A stretch of DNA of 64,000 bases from Nonomuraea solani (GCF_900108335.1 NZ_FNVT01000005.1:558001-622000); one strand, 5' to 3'; positions 8,261 to 16,859 are shown, counted from the first letter of the stretch. Numbers and translations: made by a program. Notes: a model not told the origin generated them from the sequence alone.

Positions 8261-8839
8261 ATGGACTCGGGATCGGTGGCATTCTTGCGCGAGCTGCTGG
8301 ACGGCTCCGGCTGGCTCGAACGCACCCGCGAGCTGGGCCTGGCCCTGCGCGCCACCCGTTCGCCCGGCGGGCTGCTGCTGGTGGGCACGCCCGAGGACGA
8401 GCCCTGGCACCTGACGGCGCACCTCGGCGACGAGGCCAGGCTCTCGGGCCTGCCGCAGCTCGCCCCGACCCTGGTGCGCTGGGCGCCGCCCGCCGGCGCC
8501 CCCGCCCATCTGCGCGTCGGCCTCGACCGCCTGGAACAGGCCGAGCGCGGGGAGACCCTGTTCGTGCTGTCCGCGGAGCAGGCGCCGGTTCCCCTGCTGG
8601 AACGGGTCCATGACGCGCGCCGTACGGGGGCGACGATCCTCGCGCTCGAAGGCGGCGACCCGGAGCTGGCCGGGCTCGCCCACGACGCGCTCGCGGTGCC
8701 GCTCGGGGGGCCGGTGACGTTCGACGGCGCCCAGCACCTGGTGAGCGCGGCGGCCGGCGAGGTGGAGCAGCGCCCCAGCCTGCGCGAACGCCTGGCCCGC
8801 CTCCTCGACAAGGTCAGCGGCCCCCAGGTGACCGACTGA
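8261..8839 (+). CDS. Conserved hypothetical protein
   Basis: 192 residues from the ATG at 8261; an in-frame ATG at 8246 is an alternative, and GGAGG at 8255-8259 is oddly close to 8261. The sequence is soluble with no signal or membrane segment: an N-terminal helix-rich part (FLRELLDGSGWLERTRELGLALRA), GGLLLVGTPEDEPWHLTAHL, and an alternating beta/alpha stretch (TLFVLSAEQAPVPLLERVHDARRTGATILAL) resembling a Rossmann or SIS-like layout. No known family is assigned with confidence. Codon use fits a real gene. Confidence 0.65.
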   Translation: MDSGSVAFLRELLDGSGWLERTRELGLALRATRSPGGLLLVGTPEDEPWHLTAHLGDEARLSGLPQLAPTLVRWAPPAGAPAHLRVGLDRLEQAERGETLFVLSAEQAPVPLLERVHDARRTGATILALEGGDPELAGLAHDALAVPLGGPVTFDGAQHLVSAAAGEVEQRPSLRERLARLLDKVSGPQVTD

Positions 8840-8850
8840 CGCGCCGGCCA

Positions 8851-8898
8851 CCCGCCGTCCGGGGAACCAGCCCGCCCGCCGTCCGGGGAACCGGCCCG
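8851..8898. repeat. Two 24-bp tandem copies in an intergenic spacer
   Basis: CCCGCCGTCCGGGGAACCAG at 8851-8870 and CCCGCCGTCCGGGGAACCGG at 8875-8894, each followed by CCCG, giving a 24-bp period. Degenerate related sequence continues to about 8960. It lies in the 160-bp convergent gap between the hypothetical gene and the LysR gene. No coding or structural role is seen. Confidence 0.6.
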
Positions 8899-8999
8899 CC
8901 CGCCTCTAGGAGGACCGGCCACCGCCCGCGGACCAGCCACGGATCCGGCCGCCGCCGGTCAGGGACAGCCACCTTTCGCAAGACCGGCCGCCGTCCGCT

Positions 9000-9971
9000 C
9001 TACGGCCGGTCGCCGTCCGAGGGCTCCACAGGTGGCTCGCCGAGGCGGCCACGGAGGGACGTCTCCAGGGCCGCGGTGGCCTCTTCGATCGCGCCGATCA
9101 CCACGGCCTGCACCGGGTCGGGCTCCCCGGACCGCGTACGGCTGACGCGGGTGACGGCGTCCAACCGGCGCGCCCCCACGTCCCGTACCTCGCTCACCCG
9201 GACCTCCCCCTCCGGTACGTCCAGCAGCGCCAGCGTCGGCACGATCGCCACCCCGTGCCCCGCCGCCACCAGCGCCAGCGTCGGCCCGAACTCGGTGATG
9301 ACGTGCACCTTGCGCGGCTCGAACCCGTGCAACCCGGCCAGCCGCTCCAGCGCCTGCCCGCACGCCTGGGTGGGCTCGCTCGCCACCCAGGGCAGCCGGA
9401 TCAGGTCGGCCACCGTGGCGGGCGGATCGGGCCAGCCGGGCGGCACCACGATCCGGTATTCGTCCACGTAGAGCAGCCGCGTGATCAGCGACGGCTGCGA
9501 CAGGGCGGGCAGGCTCATGTCCTGCTCGGTGATGAGCACGTCCACCGCCCCCAGCCGCAGCTCCTGCAGCGCCGGCTGCCCGTAGATCTCGTGGATGACC
9601 GGCGCGATCTTGGGATGGCGCTCGGCCAGCTCCCGCATGGCGGGCACGAGCACGTGCTTGATGACGGTCGGGAAGGCCGCGATGCGCACGGGCCCGGCCA
9701 GGCGCTCGGTGAACCGGGTGAGCTCCCGCCTGGCCTCGATCAGCTCCTCCTCGACCCGCTCCGCGTACCCGGCCAGCACCCGTCCGGCCGGAGTGAGCGA
9801 GACGCTGCGCTGGGAGCGGTCGATGAGGGCCAGCCCGACCTCCCGTTCGAGCTGGGCGAGCTGCTGGGAGACGGCCGAGGGGGTCAGGTAGAGCGCCTCG
9901 GCGGCCCGCATCACGCCTCCGCGACGGGCGACCTCGTGGAGCACGCGCAACCGCCGAGGATCAATGTCCAT
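9000..9971 (-). CDS. LysR-family transcriptional regulator
   Basis: 323 residues from the ATG at 9971; longer in-frame starts would run into the divergent gene. The N-terminal helix-turn-helix (RRLRVLHEVARRGGVMRAAEALYLTPSAVSQQLAQLEREVG) is typical LysR, followed by the effector domain (GPVRIAAFPTVIKHVLVPAM). Divergent from the CBU_0592-like and cyclase genes with a 73-bp gap containing the T/A-rich TTTAGTATTCTTTACTTG, the probable shared promoter/operator. By the usual LysR rule it should control that pair. Confidence 0.9.
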   Translation of the reverse strand: MDIDPRRLRVLHEVARRGGVMRAAEALYLTPSAVSQQLAQLEREVGLALIDRSQRSVSLTPAGRVLAGYAERVEEELIEARRELTRFTERLAGPVRIAAFPTVIKHVLVPAMRELAERHPKIAPVIHEIYGQPALQELRLGAVDVLITEQDMSLPALSQPSLITRLLYVDEYRIVVPPGWPDPPATVADLIRLPWVASEPTQACGQALERLAGLHGFEPRKVHVITEFGPTLALVAAGHGVAIVPTLALLDVPEGEVRVSEVRDVGARRLDAVTRVSRTRSGEPDPVQAVVIGAIEEATAALETSLRGRLGEPPVEPSDGDRP

Positions 9972-10044
9972 GCAGGTCAGCTTACGCCCACATTTAGTAT
10001 TCTTTACTTGTGCTTCATCCCCATGCGCCCCCGACAATGTCGCC

Positions 10045-10302
10045 ATGGAACTCCTGCTCGACGCCATCGGCTGGATCGGCGCCGCCTTATTGCTGACCGG
10101 CTACGCTCTGGTCTCTTCGTCCCGCATGTCCGGGGACGGCACGTCGTACCAGCTCATCAACCTCATGGGCTCGATCTGCCTGATGGTCAACAGCGGCTAC
10201 AACGACGCCTGGCCGTCGGCCGGACTCAATCTGGTGTGGGCCGCCATCGGCGCCGTGGCCCTGTTCAAACTCGCACGGCCACGGGAGGCGACAGCCAAAT
10301 GA
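10045..10302 (+). CDS. Small CBU_0592-like membrane protein
   Basis: 85 residues from the ATG at 10045. Two to three hydrophobic segments (LLLDAIGWIGAALLLTGYALVS, QLINLMGSICLMVNSGY, AGLNLVWAAIGAVALFKLA) and the pattern SYQLINLMGS...NSGYNDAWPSAGLNLVW match the CBU_0592 family of small inner-membrane proteins of unknown role. Its stop overlaps the start of the cyclase-family gene (ATGA), so the two are translationally coupled. Confidence 0.8.
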   Translation: MELLLDAIGWIGAALLLTGYALVSSSRMSGDGTSYQLINLMGSICLMVNSGYNDAWPSAGLNLVWAAIGAVALFKLARPREATAK

Positions 10303-10979
10303 TCATCGAACTCAGCCACCGCATCGTCGACGGCATGATCACCTACCCCGGCATACCCGCCCCGGCGCTGGGCGTACACCTGACCAGGGAAGACTCCCGC
10401 AAGGTCTACGCGCCGGGCACGGAGTTCCACATCGGCACGATCACCCTGGCCGCCAACACCGGCACCTACCTGGACACCCCGCACCACCGCTACGCCGACG
10501 GCCCCGACCTGTCACAGGTCCCCCTGTCCAAAATGGCCGACCTCCCCGGCCTGGTCGTCCGCGCCCACAACGGAGAGCGGACGGCACACGCCGGCCAGGG
10601 GCCGGACGCGCGAGCCGTACACGTCGGCCAAGGGCTGGACGTGCGCGGGCGGGCCGTGCTGATCCACACCGGCTTCGACCGGCACTTCGGCACCGACGCC
10701 TACTTCCACGACCACCCCTACCTCGCGCCGGAGTCGGCGGCCTGGCTGGCCGAGCAGGGCGCGGCGCTGGTCGGGATCGACTCGCTCAACATCGACGACA
10801 CTCCGCCGCATGGCGAACGCCCCGCCCACTCGATCTTGCTGAGGGCGGGGATCCCGCTGGTGGAGCACATGACCGGCCTGGCGGCGCTGCCCGATGAGGG
10901 GTTCCGCTTCCACGCCGCGCCACCGATGGTGGCCGGCATGGGCACGTTCCCCGTCAGGGCCTACGCCATCGTGCCCTGA
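10299..10979 (+). CDS. Cyclase-family metal hydrolase (kynurenine formamidase-like)
   Basis: 226 residues; ATG overlaps the preceding stop. The family metal-binding motif HxGTHxDxPxH appears here as NTGTYLDTPHHR (about 52-63), so the first His and the second-position His are Asn and Tyr while Asp, Pro and the last His remain. This variant occurs in some cyclase-family hydrolases. Later features are VLIHTGFDRHFG, LVGIDSLNIDD and a C-terminal AAPPMVAGMGTFPVRAYAIV. Fold as in KynB and isatin hydrolase; substrate unknown. Control by the divergent LysR is likely. Confidence 0.82.
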   Translation: MIIELSHRIVDGMITYPGIPAPALGVHLTREDSRKVYAPGTEFHIGTITLAANTGTYLDTPHHRYADGPDLSQVPLSKMADLPGLVVRAHNGERTAHAGQGPDARAVHVGQGLDVRGRAVLIHTGFDRHFGTDAYFHDHPYLAPESAAWLAEQGAALVGIDSLNIDDTPPHGERPAHSILLRAGIPLVEHMTGLAALPDEGFRFHAAPPMVAGMGTFPVRAYAIVP

Positions 10980-10982
10980 CGG

Positions 10983-11186
10983 TCACTCCTCGTCCTGCTC
11001 CGCTTCGTCCCAGGCCTTGTTGCGGTCGGCGGCGCGCTGCAGCGCCCCGGCCGCCTCCTGCTCCGTGGAGTAGGGGCCCATCCGGTCTTTGTTGGGGCAG
11101 CCCTTGTCGGGCTCGACCCGCATGTGCTTGAGACAGAACCACCATTGGCCTTCGCTCACGAGGTCAATTCTGCCCCGTAGACTCAT
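10983..11186 (-). CDS. Small conserved protein, possibly SPOR-like
   Basis: 67 residues. WWFCLKHMRVEPDKGCPNKDRMGPYST has a Cys pair (F-C...G-C-P) and is followed by an acidic, Ala-rich helix (EQEAAGALQRAADRNKAWDEAEQDEE). A protein of this look is common beside map in actinomycetes and is sometimes called SPOR-like. It diverges from map with only 5 bp between starts. Function not known. Confidence 0.75.
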   Translation of the reverse strand: MSLRGRIDLVSEGQWWFCLKHMRVEPDKGCPNKDRMGPYSTEQEAAGALQRAADRNKAWDEAEQDEE

Positions 11187-11191
11187 GTTTC

Positions 11192-12040
11192 ATGACGACA
11201 CTGCTCCAGCCTGGGCGAGTTTCGCCCATGCGAAAGGTCCCCGCCCACATCGAGCGGCCGGAGTACGTCGGCAAGAAGCGCCCCAAGACCGGCGAGTCCG
11301 ACGTGAAGACCCCCGAGATCATCGAGCGCATGCGCGTGGCGGGCCGGATCGCCGCGCAGGCCCTGGAAGAGGTCGGCAAGAACGTCCGGCCGGGTGTCAC
11401 GACCGACGAGCTCGACCGGATCGGCCACGACTTCCTCGTCGACCACGGCGCCTACCCGAGCACGCTGGGCTACAAGGGCTATCCGAAGTCGCTGTGCACC
11501 TCGATCAACGAGGTCATCTGCCACGGCATCCCCGACGACACCGTGCTCAACGAGGGCGACATCGTCAACGTCGACATCACGGCCTTCATCGGCGGCGTCC
11601 ACGGCGACACGGACGCGACCTACCTCGTGGGCGAGGTGGACGACGAGTCGCGGCTGCTGGTGGAGCGCACGCACGAGGCGACGATGCGGGCCATCAGGGC
11701 GGTCGCGCCCGGACGGCAGCTCAACGTGGTGGGGCGCGTCATCGAGGCGTACGCCAAGCGCTTCGGCTACGGCGTCGTCCGCGACTTCACCGGCCACGGG
11801 ATCGGCACGACCTTCCACTCCGGCCTCATGGTTCCCCACTACGACGACCCGTCGCTGCGGGTGGAGCTGGTGCCCGGGATGACGTTCACGATCGAGCCGA
11901 TGCTGACGCTGGGCACGATCGACTACGACATCTGGCCGGACAAGTGGACGGCGGTGACGAAGGACCGCAAGCGCACGGCCCAGTTCGAGCACACGATCCT
12001 GGTCACCGAGACGGGCAGCGAAATCCTCACCCTCCCCTGA
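11192..12040 (+). CDS. map: Methionine aminopeptidase, type I
   Basis: 282 residues. All five metal ligands are visible: NVDIT and HGDTDAT (two Asp), GHGIGTTFH (His), TIEPM (Glu) and QFEHT (Glu), with the substrate His in EVICHGIP. The roughly 40-residue N-terminal extension before VKTPEIIERMR, with proline-rich HIERPEYVGKKRPKTG, resembles the extended actinobacterial MetAP. It removes the initiator Met from nascent proteins. A hairpin lies 15 bp after the stop. Confidence 0.95.
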   Translation: MTTLLQPGRVSPMRKVPAHIERPEYVGKKRPKTGESDVKTPEIIERMRVAGRIAAQALEEVGKNVRPGVTTDELDRIGHDFLVDHGAYPSTLGYKGYPKSLCTSINEVICHGIPDDTVLNEGDIVNVDITAFIGGVHGDTDATYLVGEVDDESRLLVERTHEATMRAIRAVAPGRQLNVVGRVIEAYAKRFGYGVVRDFTGHGIGTTFHSGLMVPHYDDPSLRVELVPGMTFTIEPMLTLGTIDYDIWPDKWTAVTKDRKRTAQFEHTILVTETGSEILTLP

Positions 12041-12054
12041 CCCCACATCTGGCC

Positions 12055-12076
12055 GGGCGCCCTTGAGCGGGCGCCC
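12055..12076 (+). terminator. Hairpin after map
   Basis: GGGCGCC (12055-12061), 8-nt loop, GGCGCCC (12070-12076), beginning 15 bp past the map stop. No U-run follows. Confidence 0.55.
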
Positions 12077-12224
12077 ACAGGACGCGTCCACGCGGGTGTC
12101 CTTTCGAGGGACGTGTGCAAGCGGGCGTCCCTCGAGACGGCGTGTCTGGGTGGGGCGGCGCAGGTGTGGTGGCCTGGCAGGCCCCAACCCCCGGCCCGCA
12201 GGTCCCAGTGCGGCGCTGGGCGGC

Positions 12225-12292
12225 CGGCGAAGGCGGTCAGTGGGACGGTCAGCGAGGGGGTCAGTGGGACGGGGCGCTCGGCGAAGGCGGTC
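12225..12292. repeat. Nested short repeats in the map-ATPase gap
   Basis: CGGCGAAGGCGGTC occurs at 12225-12238 and 12279-12292, and GGTCAGTGGGACGG at 12235-12248 and 12259-12272. The 263-bp convergent gap (12041-12303) holds the map hairpin and this repeat-rich, probably decaying sequence; no gene is seen. Confidence 0.55.
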
Positions 12293-12303
12293 GGTAAGAG
12301 CGG

Positions 12304-12786
12304 TCAGCGTTGTCGGGGGACCATGCCGGACACCGTGGTGCCCTCGCCGTGCACGCTGTTGACCGAGAGGCTGCCACCCATCTCCGCGAACGCCGCCCGC
12401 ATCCTGGCGATCCCCCGCCCCGCCCCCGCCGCGGGAAAGCCCTGGCCGTTGTCGCTGACGGTCAGGCGCAGCCCGCTCTTGCCGACCGTCACGGCGATGG
12501 ACACGACCCTGGCCCGGCTGTGCAGCTCGACGTTGGACAGAGCCTCGGTCATCGCGACCATGACACCGCTCGACACGCGCGCCGGCACGTCGGTGGCCGG
12601 CAATGCCCAGGTCTCGACCACGATCCCGGTGCGCTCCGACCACTCGGCGAGGTAGTTTTCGAGCGCCTCGGCCAGGCTTTGCCCCCCGCGCATCCGCGTC
12701 TCTTCCGACAATTGGTTCACGCCTTCCTTGGCACCCCGGGCCCACACCGGCCCCCACTCCGGCGCTCCCAACCTCGCGATGCGCAT
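12304..12786 (-). CDS. Stand-alone sensor-kinase-type ATPase domain protein
   Basis: 160 residues, GAGGGGGG directly before the ATG. Residues about 65-155 form a GHKL/HATPase domain: N-box MTEALSNVELHSRA, G1 VSDNGQGFP, G2 GRGIARMRAAFAEMGGSLSVNS, as in NarL/DesK-type kinases. The dimerisation/phosphoacceptor helix and any sensor domain are absent, leaving only LAEALENYLAEWSERTGIVVE. No response regulator is adjacent; the nearest orphan is at 35226-35882. It may phosphorylate nothing and act as an accessory ATPase, or be a truncated kinase. Confidence 0.78.
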   Translation of the reverse strand: MRIARLGAPEWGPVWARGAKEGVNQLSEETRMRGGQSLAEALENYLAEWSERTGIVVETWALPATDVPARVSSGVMVAMTEALSNVELHSRARVVSIAVTVGKSGLRLTVSDNGQGFPAAGAGRGIARMRAAFAEMGGSLSVNSVHGEGTTVSGMVPRQR

Positions 12787-12903
12787 CCCCCCTCAAGGCT
12801 TACGCTCGCTAGCTGATGGGGTTATGCCCGTCTCCCCTGTAAGAAAGGCTACCTGGCGGTCCAGAGACTTGTAGTCGGAAGATAGCGAGCCATGGCCGAA
12901 CCG

Positions 12904-14880
12904 CTACTCGCCCTTATCCGCCCGATTGAGACGGGCAAGGTAGGCATTGTAGGAATCGAGTTCGGGATCTCCCTTTCCACCACTATCCGCCCGCCGGTCG
13001 GCCCGCCGCGCCTGCCGGTCGTCGTCCTTGTACCACTGCACCGCGATGGCCAGCAGCACGATGAGCGTCGGAATCTCGCCGAAGCCCCACGCGATGGCCC
13101 CGCCGTCCTGCTGGGTCTGCAGCAGCGTGGCACCCCAGGTGCGGCCGAGCTGCTCGTACCAGCCGGAGGCGATGACGGAGCCCATCATCATCAGCGCGAT
13201 GCCGAAGAAGGCGTGGAACGGCATGGTGACGAAGAGCATGAGCAGCCGCCCGACGTACGGGAGCCGGTTGGGCCCGGGATCGACCCCGATGATCACCCAG
13301 AAGAACAGGCAGCCGCTGAGCAGGAAGTGCAGGGTCATCCAGATGTGCCCGAGGTGCTCCACCATGGCCGACTCGAACAGCGGGGTGAAGTAGAGCGCGT
13401 ACGTCGAGGCGATGAAGATGGCCGTCGCGACCACGGGATGCGTGATGACCTTGGTGAACCGGCTGTGCAGGATCGTCGTGATCCACTCCCGCGGCCCCCG
13501 GTCGCCGCGCCTGGCCGCCGGCTTGAGCGCGCGCAGTGCCAGCGTGACAGGCCCGCCGAGGACGAGGAAGATCGGCACGACCATGGACAGCGTCATGTGC
13601 TCGATCATGTGCACGTCGAACATGACCTGGGCGTAGCGGGACAGGCCGCTCTGCGTGGCGAACACCAGCAGCGCGACCCCGCCGTACCAGGAGGCGGTGC
13701 GCAGCCACGGCCAGCGGTCGCCGCGCTTGACCAGCCGCCACACGCCGAGCCCGTAGAGCCCGCCCAGCAGGGCGGCCACCACGGCGAAGAACAGGTCGAA
13801 CCACCACAGGGACAGCACGTTGCCCACCGTGAGCGGCGGGGGCAGGGGGTAGCCGAGCAGTTCGAAGGCCCGGTCGGCGGGGACGCTGAACTCGGGCGGC
13901 GGCGTGCGCGACAGCGCGACGGCCACGCCGATGGTGGCGAACATCAGCAGCGTCTCGCCGCCGGCCAGCCGGGCGAACGCCCGTGGCCTGCCGGCGTCAA
14001 GGTCGACCAGGGTGCGCTGACGGTGCCAGTAGCCGATGTAGCCGAGCAGCACGAAGGCCACGATCTTGGCGACCGCGAGCAGGCCGTATTCGGAGGTCCA
14101 GAGGTCGGACACCGAGCCCAGCCGCGCGACCAGGCTGAACACGCCGGACAGGCCCACCCCGGCGTAGCACCACAGCGCCATCCGGGAGAAGCGCGCCGCG
14201 GCGATGCCGAGCTGCGGCTGCTTGCGCAGCGCGTGCAGGGCCAGCATGACGAGCCCGCCGACCCACAGGGCGAGCGCGAGAAGGTGCAGCGACACCGCCG
14301 AGGTGGCCAGGTCGTGGTTGGGCGAGGAGGAGGTGTGCCCGGTGAGCGGCGCGGGCAGCAGCGTCACCAGCGCGAACACCAGCAGCCCGGCCGCGGCCCC
14401 CGCCGTGATGGCGCCGCGCGAGAACAGCGCGATCGCCACCCCGAACAGCACCACGAGCGTCAGCGCCACGCCCTGCGTGGTCTGGGTGGCGTAGCTGGTC
14501 AGGATCGCCCGGTCGAGCACCTGGGGCACGGTCCTGCCGATGGACTCGGCCGCGCCGAACAGGATCGACAGGAACGCCGCCCCGGCCCAGGCCAGCGCCG
14601 CCCACGAGGCGGCCTTGACGTAGTCGAGGGCGCTCTTGCCGAGCACGCCCTTGTCGTTGGGCAGCAGCGCGGCGGCCATCAGCAGCAGGCCGACGGTGAC
14701 CACGCCCGCGGCGTCCATGAACAGCTTGGACAGCGGCAGGCCCCACCTGACGATCGCCCCGGAGTCGGGCAGCCCTGGGATGATCCTCGGGAACGCCCTG
14801 CCTCCGGCGATCATGCCGATCACCAGGGCGACGACCGCGGCCGCCACCCCCGCCAGCGCGAGACGCGCCGCCCGGCTCAT
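12904..14880 (-). CDS. CopD-CtaG fusion membrane protein, copper import and delivery
   Basis: 658 residues and many membrane helices. The N-terminal half (to about 330) is CopD-like, with SLHLLALALWVGGLVMLALHAL carrying the metal-linked His. The C-terminal half is a CtaG (caa3-type) cytochrome oxidase assembly domain: DVHMIEHMTLSM, ILGG-type loops, FFWVIIGVDPGPNRLP, MPFHAFFGIALMMM. The C-terminus is charged and cytoplasmic. Its start overlaps the copC stop by ATGA. Family knowledge: such fusions carry Cu from the CopC side toward oxidase assembly. Confidence 0.9.
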   Translation of the reverse strand: MSRAARLALAGVAAAVVALVIGMIAGGRAFPRIIPGLPDSGAIVRWGLPLSKLFMDAAGVVTVGLLLMAAALLPNDKGVLGKSALDYVKAASWAALAWAGAAFLSILFGAAESIGRTVPQVLDRAILTSYATQTTQGVALTLVVLFGVAIALFSRGAITAGAAAGLLVFALVTLLPAPLTGHTSSSPNHDLATSAVSLHLLALALWVGGLVMLALHALRKQPQLGIAAARFSRMALWCYAGVGLSGVFSLVARLGSVSDLWTSEYGLLAVAKIVAFVLLGYIGYWHRQRTLVDLDAGRPRAFARLAGGETLLMFATIGVAVALSRTPPPEFSVPADRAFELLGYPLPPPLTVGNVLSLWWFDLFFAVVAALLGGLYGLGVWRLVKRGDRWPWLRTASWYGGVALLVFATQSGLSRYAQVMFDVHMIEHMTLSMVVPIFLVLGGPVTLALRALKPAARRGDRGPREWITTILHSRFTKVITHPVVATAIFIASTYALYFTPLFESAMVEHLGHIWMTLHFLLSGCLFFWVIIGVDPGPNRLPYVGRLLMLFVTMPFHAFFGIALMMMGSVIASGWYEQLGRTWGATLLQTQQDGGAIAWGFGEIPTLIVLLAIAVQWYKDDDRQARRADRRADSGGKGDPELDSYNAYLARLNRADKGE

Positions 14881-15470
14881 GGCTTCTTTCTCCGCGCGCT
14901 GAGCAGGAAGCCGATGCCGATCCCGGCGAGCGCGCCGATCACCACGATCAGCCAGACGGGGAACGTGACGTCTTCGGCGGCCGAGGCTTTGTCGGCAGCG
15001 GGTGACGAAGACCGGTCGGAGGGTGGGGACGACGCGCTCGCCTGCGGCTGGGCCGCGGCGGCGCCGCTCTCCGTGACGGCGGGGGCCGGGCTGGGGGACT
15101 TCTCCTCCGCTCCCTCCAGCCGGAACGGGATCTCGCCCTCGATCGGATGCCCGTCGGAGGACACGACCCGGTAGGCGATCGTGTATTTCCCGTTGGGCAG
15201 CGACTCCTCGACCTCCTGCGTCACCACGGAGCCGTCCAGCTTGGGCTTGCCGACCTGGACCTCGTCGTCGCCCGCGCCGCGCACGATGACGAACGGCATG
15301 CGCACCTTGGCGGTGAACTCCAGCCGGACCTCGTCAAGGGACTTCACCTTGGCGTCCTTGGCCGGGGAACTGCTCTTGAGCGCGTCGTGCGCCAGCGCGG
15401 GCACGGCACCGGCGAGCACGAACAGGGCGGCGAGAGTCGCGGTGACAGCCGCGAAAGGGGATCTCTTCAT
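14877..15470 (-). CDS. copC: CopC-like copper-binding protein with C-terminal membrane anchor
   Basis: 197 residues. The signal peptide ends ALA, exposing H-D-A-L as the mature N-terminus, the amino-terminal His ligand of CopC/LPMO-like sites. SSDGHPIEG supplies the second His. The CopC beta-sandwich spans about 28-120, then a Ser/Pro/Ala-rich linker, one membrane helix (FPVWLIVVIGALAGIGIGFLLSA) and a basic RRKKP tail, so it is anchored outside the cell. First gene of a coupled pair with CopD-CtaG. Confidence 0.9.
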   Translation of the reverse strand: MKRSPFAAVTATLAALFVLAGAVPALAHDALKSSSPAKDAKVKSLDEVRLEFTAKVRMPFVIVRGAGDDEVQVGKPKLDGSVVTQEVEESLPNGKYTIAYRVVSSDGHPIEGEIPFRLEGAEEKSPSPAPAVTESGAAAAQPQASASSPPSDRSSSPAADKASAAEDVTFPVWLIVVIGALAGIGIGFLLSARRKKP

Positions 15471-15517
15471 GGCACCCCCAAGGCTACCGACGCCGCCGCC
15501 CGGTCCGGACTCCCCCT

Positions 15518-16801
15518 CTACAGCCCCGCGCAGGCCAGTGCCCGCTGGTAGGCCCCGACCGCGCCGTGGGAGTCGCCGAGCTGCTCCATCGTCTCGGCGG
15601 TGGCGTACCAGGTGGCGGCCGAGCGGCGGGAGTCGGGCAGCGGCGCGAGCCAGTCGCGCACGGCGGCGACGTGCTGGTCGGCCTCCGCGGTGCGCCCGAC
15701 GGCGCCGTAGATCCGGCTCAGCAGCAGGTCGGCCTCGGCGCCCAGGGCCAGCCCGGAGTGCGGGAGCAGGTCCTTGCCCGCCGTGGCGTGCCGGACGGCC
15801 TGGTCGAAGTCGCCGGTGATCGCCTCGGCGCGGGCCAGCTCGATCTGGACGCGGGCCCGCTCGATGGTGCTGGTGGAGGTCTGCTCGTGCTCGACCACGG
15901 CCCCGCGCAGCACGTCGCGCGCGGCGCCGGCCTCGTGCGGCCGGGCCTCCAGCCGCTTCTGGGTGAGCGCGGCGCGCATGAGGGCGATGCTGCGCGGCTG
16001 CCCGTGCTCGAGCTGTACGGCCATGGCCCGCTCGGCGAAGGACAGCGCCTCCTCGCTGTGGCCGGTGGCGTAGGCGGTGTTGGAGGCCATCCAGTTGGCG
16101 GCCACGATCGAGCGCGGCGTGCCCAGCGCGTCGGCGGCGTTGAGCAGCTCGGCGGCGAACTGGCGGGCGCGCAGCAGGTCGCCGCGCTCCATGTAGGCGG
16201 CCAGCAGGCTGCCGCCCAGCTCCACGAGAAGATCGTTCCAGGCGGGCCTGGCGGTGCCGCTCAGCATCCGCTCGCCGACCTCGACCGCCTCGGTGAGCCG
16301 CTCGCTCTCGCGGTAGGCGCGGCACAGGTTGATCGCGACCTCGACGCGCCGCTCGGAGGACAGCTCCTCCTCGCGCAGCCGCAGCAGGATGGCGATCGCC
16401 CCGTCGAGGTCGCCACTGGCCTGCGTGGCCAGCGCCAGGCCGAACTCGGTGTCTTGACGTAGGGAGGTCAACCCTGTCAAGTTGTTGTTCGCCAGCAGCT
16501 CTTCGTAGCGCGTGCGGGCCTCGGAGACCTCGCCGTTCTCCAGCGCCAGGCGCGCGTAGCCGAGTGCGAGTTCGATGTCCTCCATCTGCTCGGCGGTCAC
16601 GCCGTTGATCAGATAGGACAGCGAGCAGTCGAGTTTCTGGGCCAGCAACTCCAGGACGGCAGGGGTCGGGGTACGCTTGCCACTCTCGATCAAGGAGACG
16701 TAGCTGTCCGACAACTCGGGATGCGCCAGCTGTGCCTGTGACAGGCCACGTTGTCGCCGAACCGTCTTAATGCGCAATCCGACCAGGTCAGATGTGGTCA
16801 C
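15518..16801 (-). CDS. XRE-family regulator with TPR domain (RRNPP-like)
   Basis: 427 residues from the GTG at 16801 (AAGGA and GGGAG upstream). The longer ATG-like reading would overlap the divergent peptide gene. An N-terminal HTH (about 7-60: IKTVRRQRGLSQAQLA, SDSYVSLIESGKRTPTPAVLELLAQKLDC) is followed by about 350 residues of helical tetratricopeptide-like repeats (ALGYARLALENGEVSEARTRYEELL; ALATQASGDLDGAIAILLRLREE; ATAETMEQLGDSHGAVGAYQRAL). HTH plus C-terminal TPR is the plan of peptide-sensing RRNPP regulators such as PlcR and NprR. A divergent gene 58 bp away encodes a short secreted peptide, which strengthens that reading. Its targets may include the AfsR-type gene at 17241. Confidence 0.85.
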   Translation of the reverse strand: MTTSDLVGLRIKTVRRQRGLSQAQLAHPELSDSYVSLIESGKRTPTPAVLELLAQKLDCSLSYLINGVTAEQMEDIELALGYARLALENGEVSEARTRYEELLANNNLTGLTSLRQDTEFGLALATQASGDLDGAIAILLRLREEELSSERRVEVAINLCRAYRESERLTEAVEVGERMLSGTARPAWNDLLVELGGSLLAAYMERGDLLRARQFAAELLNAADALGTPRSIVAANWMASNTAYATGHSEEALSFAERAMAVQLEHGQPRSIALMRAALTQKRLEARPHEAGAARDVLRGAVVEHEQTSTSTIERARVQIELARAEAITGDFDQAVRHATAGKDLLPHSGLALGAEADLLLSRIYGAVGRTAEADQHVAAVRDWLAPLPDSRRSAATWYATAETMEQLGDSHGAVGAYQRALACAGL

Positions 16802-16859
16802 AGTCCTTGCTCCCTGAGATGATGTCCAAGCAACCCCACATAGGCGAGGGAGAACCCCC

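Noticed and set aside
8840..8999. The GC-rich tandem repeats as a coding extension of the hypothetical protein
   Set aside because: The frame is closed by TGA at 8837-8839 and the repeats have a 24-bp period with no good start; likely spacer slippage.
9255..10979. A 574-codon reading frame running through the LysR gene into the cyclase-family gene
   Set aside because: Only the part from 10299 has protein-like sequence; the upstream part is the antisense shadow of the LysR gene.
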